A stretch of DNA of 10,900 bases from positions 1-10,900 of the forward strand of contig JACUTP010000049.1 of assembly GCA_014859785.1 (NCBI GenBank), written 5' to 3'. This document shows positions 6,377 to 10,900 of this stretch, one piece after another. The notes under the pieces were generated by a model. That model made no database searches and had not been told where the DNA came from. It saw only the letters and a list, made by a program, of their open reading frames with translations. This stretch comes from Candidatus Methanoperedentaceae archaeon (lineage in GTDB: Archaea > Halobacteriota > Methanosarcinia > Methanosarcinales > Methanoperedenaceae). Each line of letters begins with the position of its first letter. Position 1 is the first letter of the stretch. A program made the position numbers and the translations under genes.

Positions 6377-7294
6377 ATGGTGGTTGAAGTTCCGGTTATT
6401 GAGGCTCGTCTGTTAAGGAAGCAGTACGGTGACTTTGTGGCAGTGGATGATGTAAGCTTTTCAGTAAAAGAAGGTGAATTGTTCGGATTCCTGGGACCGA
6501 ATGGAGCAGGCAAGACCACTGTAATGAAAATGATACAGTGCATTTCCCCGAAAACCGGAGGGAAGCTTGAGGTGTTCGGGATGGATGTTGATAAGCATCC
6601 GCGCGAGATTAAAAAACTCATGGGAGTTGTGCCGCAGGAGAGCAACCTTGACCCTGATTTCACGGTATATGAGAACCTCATGGTTTATTCGCGCTATTTT
6701 AATATTCCACACCAGGAAGCAAAAGCAATGACCGAAGAGCTTCTGGATTTTGTCCAGCTTGAAGAGAAAAGGGATACCATAATCGAATACCTGTCAGGCG
6801 GCATGAAACGCAGGCTGATACTTGCAAGGGGGCTTATCAATAAACCCCGCCTCCTGATACTGGATGAGCCGACAATAGGTCTTGACCCGCAAGCCAGGCA
6901 TCTTATCTGGGATAAACTGAAAAGCCTCAGGACGCAAGGAATTACAATTGTGCTTACCACGCACTATCTTGATGAGGCGTCCCAGCTGTGCGACAGGCTT
7001 GTGATAATGGACCAGGGTAAGATACTGGTGGAAGGAAAACCTGATGCCCTTGTTAAAGAGTACATCGGGACAGATATAGTGGAAGTTGGAGAAAACCCGG
7101 CAGCCATTAAGTGTCTTGATAAAAACGGGGCTGAATACGAAGTGATAAGCGGCATGATACAGATATACACAAATAACCCCGGGGAAATTACTGGCACGCT
7201 TCTCAGGGAATGCGAGCTCGGGAAGATTACCGCCCGTTCTGCAACGCTTGAGGATGTGTTCCTGAAGCTTACAGGAAGGAAACTCAGGGATTGA
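6377..7294 (+). CDS. ABC transporter ATP-binding protein, DrrA/NodI/CcmA type
   Basis: A cytoplasmic ATPase of 305 aa expected to power an ABC-2 type exporter. Seen from the ATG at 6377: Walker A GPNGAGKTT (40-48), Q-loop VVPQE (Gln87), signature YLSGGMKRR (138-146, with the M variant usual in this subfamily), Walker B LLILDEP (159-165), D-loop GLD (168-170) and H-loop His196 in LTTHYLDEA. Residues about 225-305 form the C-terminal extension of the DrrA group, ending in ATLEDVFLKLTGRKLRD. The ORF can open at a TTG (6374), ATG (6377) or GTG (6380); I chose the ATG. No good Shine-Dalgarno is seen before any of them. It may be cotranscribed with purQ or use a weak TATA-like GATAAAAC near 6329-6336. 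No ABC-2 permease gene adjoins it: the next gene is an MFS transporter, so its membrane partner must be elsewhere. Substrate unknown. Confidence 0.9.
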   Translation: MVVEVPVIEARLLRKQYGDFVAVDDVSFSVKEGELFGFLGPNGAGKTTVMKMIQCISPKTGGKLEVFGMDVDKHPREIKKLMGVVPQESNLDPDFTVYENLMVYSRYFNIPHQEAKAMTEELLDFVQLEEKRDTIIEYLSGGMKRRLILARGLINKPRLLILDEPTIGLDPQARHLIWDKLKSLRTQGITIVLTTHYLDEASQLCDRLVIMDQGKILVEGKPDALVKEYIGTDIVEVGENPAAIKCLDKNGAEYEVISGMIQIYTNNPGEITGTLLRECELGKITARSATLEDVFLKLTGRKLRD

Positions 7295-7315
7295 AAGCAT
7301 GTCCCCTGATGGTAG

Positions 7316-7325
7316 CTTAAATATA
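7316..7325 (+). promoter_or_regulatory. Candidate upstream TATA box for the MFS gene
   Basis: CTTAAATATA is a close match to the archaeal TATA consensus and lies in the 92-bp gap after the ABC gene. Transcription from it would start near 7347 and give a leader of about 40 nt. Confidence 0.4.
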
Positions 7326-7355
7326 GTTGTCCACTTTGAGGGCGCTGTCCAAGTG

Positions 7356-7363
7356 TTAATATA
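7356..7363 (+). promoter_or_regulatory. Candidate TATA box for leaderless MFS transcript
   Basis: TTAATATA is centred about 27 bp before the ATG at 7387, the spacing expected for a leaderless archaeal mRNA. No Shine-Dalgarno is present before the ATG (TTAACACCAG), which fits. Confidence 0.45.
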
Positions 7364-7386
7364 CGTATCTTTTCATTTAACACCAG

Positions 7387-8472
7387 ATGAGACTGAACGC
7401 GCTCCAGCTTTTTTCCAATACTGCTGTGATAATGTCCGTTATCTTCATTCCCGTACTTGCAGATAACTTCGGCGCGTCAGGAATCGGCATTGGCTTAATC
7501 GGGGCAGCATACGGGAGCACGCTTTTTATCTCAACATACATATTCAGCAGGGCTGCGGATTCATATCCCCCGAAAAAGCTCATGTATGCAGGTTTCCTGA
7601 GTGCCTGCGTGACCTATTTCCTCCAGGTATTTGCATACGACCCCCTGAGCCTTGGTGTAATCCGAGCGCTTGCAGGATTTTCAGCCGGGATTTATCCTGC
7701 TGCCCTCTTGCTGTACGTTTACAACCTGAAAAGAAACGTCGGAAAATTCATCTCATTTATGCCGCTTGGCTGGGCATTCGGTTTCCTTGCTGCCGGCATA
7801 ATCGCTGTTTTCTGGCAGATTTTCACAATATCATCGCTATTGTTTGCAGCAGCATTCCTGATTACACTGACACTGCCTGGCATGGAAATACGCACAAAAA
7901 GGAAGGCTGATTACTTTTCCCCGGATATCCTCAGAAAAAACTGGAATATTTACCTTGCGTTTTTCCTGCGCCAGATGGGGGCAAACAACGTATGGATTGT
8001 TTTTCCTTTATACCTCCTGAGTCTCGGAGCTTCCGAATTGTGGGTCGGCATAATCTATATGATAAACCCCATTATGCAGTTTTTCATAATGAGGCGGCTT
8101 GATAGATACAGGAATACAACACTTGTCAGTGCAGGGTACCTGCTTTCAGCGGCTGCGTTCCTTGCTTTCCTGCCGCTTACGAATTTCTACCAGGCTGCTA
8201 TCGGTATGGTGCTGATTGCCTTTTCATTCTCAAGCCTGTATGTTGGTTCCACAAACGAACTCATTGAAAGGAATGAAGAAAAAGGAACCTCTGCGGGACT
8301 GTTAAATTCCACATTCAGCCTGTCAATCGCAATAGGCTCACTCATGGGCGGGATTGTCCTTGAATTCTACAATTACAGCGCTGTCATGGCAATGGGTGCA
8401 TTGATGTCACTTGCAGGTTACGCTGTATTCCGCTTACCTAATAATTCTCGCAAATCCCAAAAAAGTTATTAA
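7387..8472 (+). CDS. Major facilitator superfamily (MFS) transporter
   Basis: A very hydrophobic 361-aa integral membrane protein with about 10-12 predicted helices in two halves. The first set runs roughly 8-165, then a basic hydrophilic loop (about 166-187, with RTKRKADYFSPDILRKN), then the second set about 188-349. The loop between helices 2 and 3 (FSRAADSYPPKKLM, 53-66) is a degenerate MFS motif A, and GLLNSTFSLSIAIGSLMGG at 304-322 resembles helix 10-11 of drug/sugar MFS members. It is somewhat shorter than the usual 390-420 aa, mainly through short loops. Substrate cannot be read from sequence. It follows the ABC ATPase by 92 bp and probably has its own promoter. Its last 35 bp overlap the 3' end of the convergent guaAa gene, and the tail NNSRKSQKSY is read from that overlap. 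Confidence 0.85.
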   Translation: MRLNALQLFSNTAVIMSVIFIPVLADNFGASGIGIGLIGAAYGSTLFISTYIFSRAADSYPPKKLMYAGFLSACVTYFLQVFAYDPLSLGVIRALAGFSAGIYPAALLLYVYNLKRNVGKFISFMPLGWAFGFLAAGIIAVFWQIFTISSLLFAAAFLITLTLPGMEIRTKRKADYFSPDILRKNWNIYLAFFLRQMGANNVWIVFPLYLLSLGASELWVGIIYMINPIMQFFIMRRLDRYRNTTLVSAGYLLSAAAFLAFLPLTNFYQAAIGMVLIAFSFSSLYVGSTNELIERNEEKGTSAGLLNSTFSLSIAIGSLMGGIVLEFYNYSAVMAMGALMSLAGYAVFRLPNNSRKSQKSY

Positions 8473-9001
8473 ACACATCATTGCCGCGTTCTGTGTGCGA
8501 AACCTCGGGATGCCACTGGATACCGTACAGGGGTTTTGAGCTATGCTTCATAGCTTCAATTTCACACATCCTGGAACGTGCAAGCCTTATAAAACCGGGC
8601 GGAAGGATTGAAACCTCGTCGGCATGGGATGCCCATACTTTCGTAGCCGGACCAAGCCCTTCCAGGATATCGTCTTCCTCAAGGATTTCTATTTCAACAG
8701 CCGCATACCCGCCTGACGCGCCGGTCCTTATCTCACCGCCGTATTCCTTAGCCATTACCTGGTGACCCAGGCAGATGCCCAGAATTGGCATATCGAGTTC
8801 CTTAACATAAAGCCCGCAGTTACCTGCGCGTTCGATTGCGGGTCCGCCGCTCAGGATAAGCCCGTCAGGCTCGCAGGATAATATCTCATCAATGGATGAG
8901 GTGTTCTTAACCAGTTCAACATCCTGGTCAAGGTCACGTACTGCCCTGTGTATCAGGTGGCAGAACTGTCCGTAGTTGTTAATTACAATGATTTTCACCA
9001 T
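8438..9001 (-). CDS. guaAA: GMP synthase glutaminase subunit A (archaeal two-subunit type)
   Basis: A free-standing class I glutamine amidotransferase of 187 aa. In archaea it pairs with a separate ATP-pyrophosphatase subunit (GuaAb) to convert XMP to GMP, whereas bacteria have one fused protein of about 510-525 aa. Visible motifs are LILSGGPAIERAG (48-60), the nucleophile elbow ILGICLGHQ with Cys77, and the triad His164 and Glu166 in GIQWHPEVSHTE. WASHADEV at 123-130 is also typical of GuaA glutaminases. The ATG at 9001-8999 gives the expected full-length N terminus MVKIIVINNYGQ; only a weak GGA lies upstream. It is the third gene of a likely serA operon, 27 bp after the small membrane gene. 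GuaAb is not in the window. Confidence 0.93.
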   Translation of the reverse strand: MVKIIVINNYGQFCHLIHRAVRDLDQDVELVKNTSSIDEILSCEPDGLILSGGPAIERAGNCGLYVKELDMPILGICLGHQVMAKEYGGEIRTGASGGYAAVEIEILEEDDILEGLGPATKVWASHADEVSILPPGFIRLARSRMCEIEAMKHSSKPLYGIQWHPEVSHTERGNDVFNNFFGICENY

Positions 9002-9028
9002 TTATGATTCCAAGTTTTTGCGGATTTT

Positions 9029-9241
9029 TTATTTATCAGGTATTTCTGCAAGTTTCAATCCTGCCAGGCCCATAATTACCATAAAGATAAGCAAAGCGGC
9101 AGTGTAGCCATACCCTGATGTCTCTGGCATGAGTATTTTTACAGCAATTAAGAGTAAAATAAATAAGAGAACAGAAACGACTGACGAACCAATCTCAAGA
9201 TGCATTTTTGTCATAAGTTCCTGTAATGTGTATGAAGTCAT
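9029..9241 (-). CDS. Small two-helix membrane protein, unknown function
   Basis: A 70-aa ORF between serA (21-bp gap) and guaAa (27-bp gap) on the same strand. The layout is a short polar N-terminal segment (1-18, LQELMTKMHLEI, possibly amphipathic), a hydrophobic helix about 19-37 (SSVVSVLLFILLLIAVKIL), a short PETSGYGY loop, a second helix about 45-62, and a charged tail KLAEIPDK. I do not recognise the family. The even spacing in the operon and clean hydrophobic pattern argue that it is a real gene. No Shine-Dalgarno is evident before the ATG at 9241, so translation may depend on readthrough from serA. It could be a membrane anchor or small regulator, but nothing in the sequence specifies a partner. 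Confidence 0.65.
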   Translation of the reverse strand: MTSYTLQELMTKMHLEIGSSVVSVLLFILLLIAVKILMPETSGYGYTAALLIFMVIMGLAGLKLAEIPDK

Positions 9242-9262
9242 ATTAATATATGGTAAGCCTGG

Positions 9263-10834
9263 CTACAGGACAACACGTTTCGCATCGATTATCCCGTCAA
9301 CAGACTTTATCTCATTAAGTATCCGGTCTGGTACATCGCTGTCAACGCCAAGCACCATTATCGCATCTCCGCCAGCGGAAATCCTGCCTACCTGCATTCC
9401 TGCAATGTTTATGTTATTCTTGCCAAGTATCATGCAGCACGGTCCAATGATATTAGGGTTGTCTTTGTGTTTTGCCACTATCATGTATCCCGACGGCACG
9501 ACATCTATACTGTACTCGTCTATACGGATGATGCGCGGCTCCTTTCCTATAATGGTTCCACAAACCATTTTTTCTTCGCCTTCCCGGCTGAGTTTTACCG
9601 AAACCTGGCTCGGGTAACCTTCAGTCGTCTTTGATTTGCTCTCCGTGACTTTTACCTTTCGCTCTTTTGCAATGCCAGGCGCATTTACGTAGTTGACACC
9701 GGCACCGAGCATCGGTTCAAGCAAACCCTTCAGCACGGCAAGTGTAACAGGCGCCACATTCTTGTCTGCGATTTCGCCGCTGTATGAAATGTCAATCCTC
9801 TCAAAATTCGTACCGATAAGCTGGGTACACATCTTGCCCATTTTCTCAGCAAGCGGGAAATACGGTTCGAGAACTTGCATGACTTCGGGTTTGACATATG
9901 GCATGTTGATGGCGTTCTTTACAGGCCGTCCTTTGTGGACATTAATAACCTGTTCTGCCACCGAGACTGCCACGTTTACCTGTGCTTCCTCGGTTGACGC
10001 ACCAAGATGCGGTGTTACTATGATGTTGTCATTCTCAAGAAGAGGGCTGTCAAAAGGCGGCTCTTTAACAAAAACATCAATGGCTGCCGAGGCTACAGTA
10101 CCGTCATGAACTGCTTTTGCGAGGGCTTCCTCGTTTATGATGCCCCCTCTTGCACAGTTGATGATGCGCGCGCCTTTTTTCATCATCCCGAATTGCTTTG
10201 CGCCAATGAGGTTGGTGGTTTCCTTTGTAAGTGGCGTATGGACTGTGATGTAATCGGCGCGTTTTACAATGTCCTCGACAGTTGTCAGTTCAACACCGAG
10301 TTCACCTGCTCGCCCTGGTGTAATAAACGGGTCATAAGCAAGGATTTTCATTTCCATACCCTGCGCACGTTTTGCAACTTCAGCGCCGATTCTTCCAAGC
10401 CCGACTACACCAAGCGTCTTGTCCCTTACTTCAACACCCATGAACTTTTTTCTGTCCCATTTCTTGTTTTTGAGGGAAGCGTTTGCCTGCGGGATATTCC
10501 GCGACATTGCCATCATCATGGCAATGGTATGCTCGGCTGCCGAGATTGTGTTGCCTTCAGGGGCGTTTACAACGATAATTCCCTTTCCAGTGGCAGCAGC
10601 AACATCAATATTATCCACGCCAACACCGGCACGCCCTATGATTTTCAGGCTCTTGCCAGCTTCGATAACTTCTTTTGTTACTTTTGTTTCGCTGCGGACA
10701 ATAAGAGCTTCATATTCCCCTATCTTTTTAACCAGTTCTGACGGTTCAAGACCGGTTAACACATCGACTTCGACTTCTTTCTTTAGGATTTCTATGCCTT
10801 TATCAGATATGGGGTCACTTACAAGTACTTTCAC
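9263..10834 (-). CDS. serA: D-3-phosphoglycerate dehydrogenase
   Basis: Oxidises 3-phosphoglycerate to 3-phosphohydroxypyruvate with NAD, the first step of the phosphorylated serine pathway; cytoplasmic. The 523 aa match the long form with a regulatory tail. The substrate-binding domain covers about 1-98 and returns after about 285. The Rossmann domain has GLGRIG (145-150) with Asp168 at the NAD-selecting position. Catalytic residues are Arg229 in NCARGG, Glu258 in KEPPFDSPLL and His276 in PHLGAS. An intervening domain spans about 310-440, and a C-terminal ACT domain about 450-523 (from MIVAKHKDNPNIIGP) usually mediates serine feedback. The start is GTG (10834-10832), supported by a perfect GGTGAT ribosome binding site 5 nt upstream. 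It leads a probable operon with a small membrane gene and guaAa. Serine feeds glycine and one-carbon units to purines, which may explain the grouping. Confidence 0.95.
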   Translation of the reverse strand: MKVLVSDPISDKGIEILKKEVEVDVLTGLEPSELVKKIGEYEALIVRSETKVTKEVIEAGKSLKIIGRAGVGVDNIDVAAATGKGIIVVNAPEGNTISAAEHTIAMMMAMSRNIPQANASLKNKKWDRKKFMGVEVRDKTLGVVGLGRIGAEVAKRAQGMEMKILAYDPFITPGRAGELGVELTTVEDIVKRADYITVHTPLTKETTNLIGAKQFGMMKKGARIINCARGGIINEEALAKAVHDGTVASAAIDVFVKEPPFDSPLLENDNIIVTPHLGASTEEAQVNVAVSVAEQVINVHKGRPVKNAINMPYVKPEVMQVLEPYFPLAEKMGKMCTQLIGTNFERIDISYSGEIADKNVAPVTLAVLKGLLEPMLGAGVNYVNAPGIAKERKVKVTESKSKTTEGYPSQVSVKLSREGEEKMVCGTIIGKEPRIIRIDEYSIDVVPSGYMIVAKHKDNPNIIGPCCMILGKNNINIAGMQVGRISAGGDAIMVLGVDSDVPDRILNEIKSVDGIIDAKRVVL

Positions 10835-10839
10835 GTGTT

Positions 10840-10845
10840 ATCACC
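10840..10845 (-). promoter_or_regulatory. Ribosome binding site fixing the serA GTG start
   Basis: On the minus strand GGTGAT is an exact match to the archaeal anti-Shine-Dalgarno complement, 5 nt before GTG. This decides for the GTG start and against leaderless initiation. Confidence 0.75.
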
Positions 10846-10865
10846 AGATTAGATGGTTTAATTGG

Positions 10866-10874
10866 GTTAATAAC
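10866..10874 (-). promoter_or_regulatory. Candidate TATA element of the serA operon
   Basis: GTTATTAAC (minus strand) lies 32-40 bp before the serA start and would give a short leader holding the GGTGAT site. It is a modest TATA match, and a second AATTAAAC-like stretch lies next to it, so the exact element is uncertain. Confidence 0.3.
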
Positions 10875-10900
10875 ATTTCAGTCTTTCGTTTATCGGAGCG

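Noticed and set aside
6121..6681. Minus-strand open frame across the purQ-ABC junction
   Set aside because: It lies opposite two genes with clear conserved motifs and has no domain-like sequence.
8438..9001. guaAa as a truncated bacterial GuaA
   Set aside because: The 187-aa length, complete catalytic triad and clean stop match the normal archaeal stand-alone subunit, so no truncation is needed.
10007..10741. Plus-strand open frame of 244 codons opposite serA
   Set aside because: It is antisense to conserved SerA catalytic motifs, and the translation is unusually rich in Cys, Phe and His as expected for a shadow frame.

Overview
The window reads as a chromosomal housekeeping segment from a euryarchaeon, most likely a methanogen or ANME-type member of the Methanosarcinia. 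Archaeal signs are a free-standing glutaminase subunit of GMP synthetase (GuaAa, 187 aa), GGTGAT/GAGGTGG-type ribosome binding sites next to starts that have none, TATA-like boxes about 25-30 bp before leaderless-looking starts, and a Trm5-like methyltransferase. The SerA sequence also resembles, from memory, those of Methanosarcina. The lineage is inferred; no rRNA or marker gene is present to fix it.

Layout. Positions 1-132 are a T-rich leader with an inverted repeat. Positions 133-1146 (+) encode a Cys-rich Trm5/TYW2-like methyltransferase. It runs tail to tail, with interlocked stop codons, into a minus-strand gene (1143-2189) for a ribbon-helix-helix (RHH) DNA-binding protein with a long C-terminal part I do not recognise. 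Positions 2190-2600 are a 411-bp very AT-rich divergent intergenic region holding several dyads, two copies of a composite motif 200 bp apart, a hairpin and a G-tract. Positions 2601-6318 are purL-purQ, a translationally coupled pair for FGAM synthetase. PurL is the long 976-aa form with two PurS-like repeats fused at its N terminus. Positions 6377-7294 encode a DrrA/NodI-type ABC ATPase without an adjacent permease, and 7387-8472 an MFS transporter. On the minus strand, serA (10834-9263), a 70-aa two-helix membrane protein (9241-9029) and guaAa (9001-8438) form a tight likely operon that converges on the MFS gene with a 35-bp 3' overlap.

Function. purL and purQ catalyse the fourth step of IMP synthesis. 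GuaAa supplies ammonia to the GMP synthetase ATP-pyrophosphatase subunit, which is not in this window. SerA starts serine synthesis, which feeds glycine and one-carbon units into purines, so a purine/one-carbon theme is plausible. The transporters and the RHH and methyltransferase genes have no demonstrated link to it. I found no CRISPR array, tRNA, rRNA, insertion sequence or obvious defence system. The least explained parts are the RHH protein with its putative operators, the 2190-2600 region, the Cys-rich Trm5-like protein and the small membrane ORF inside the serA-guaAa operon.
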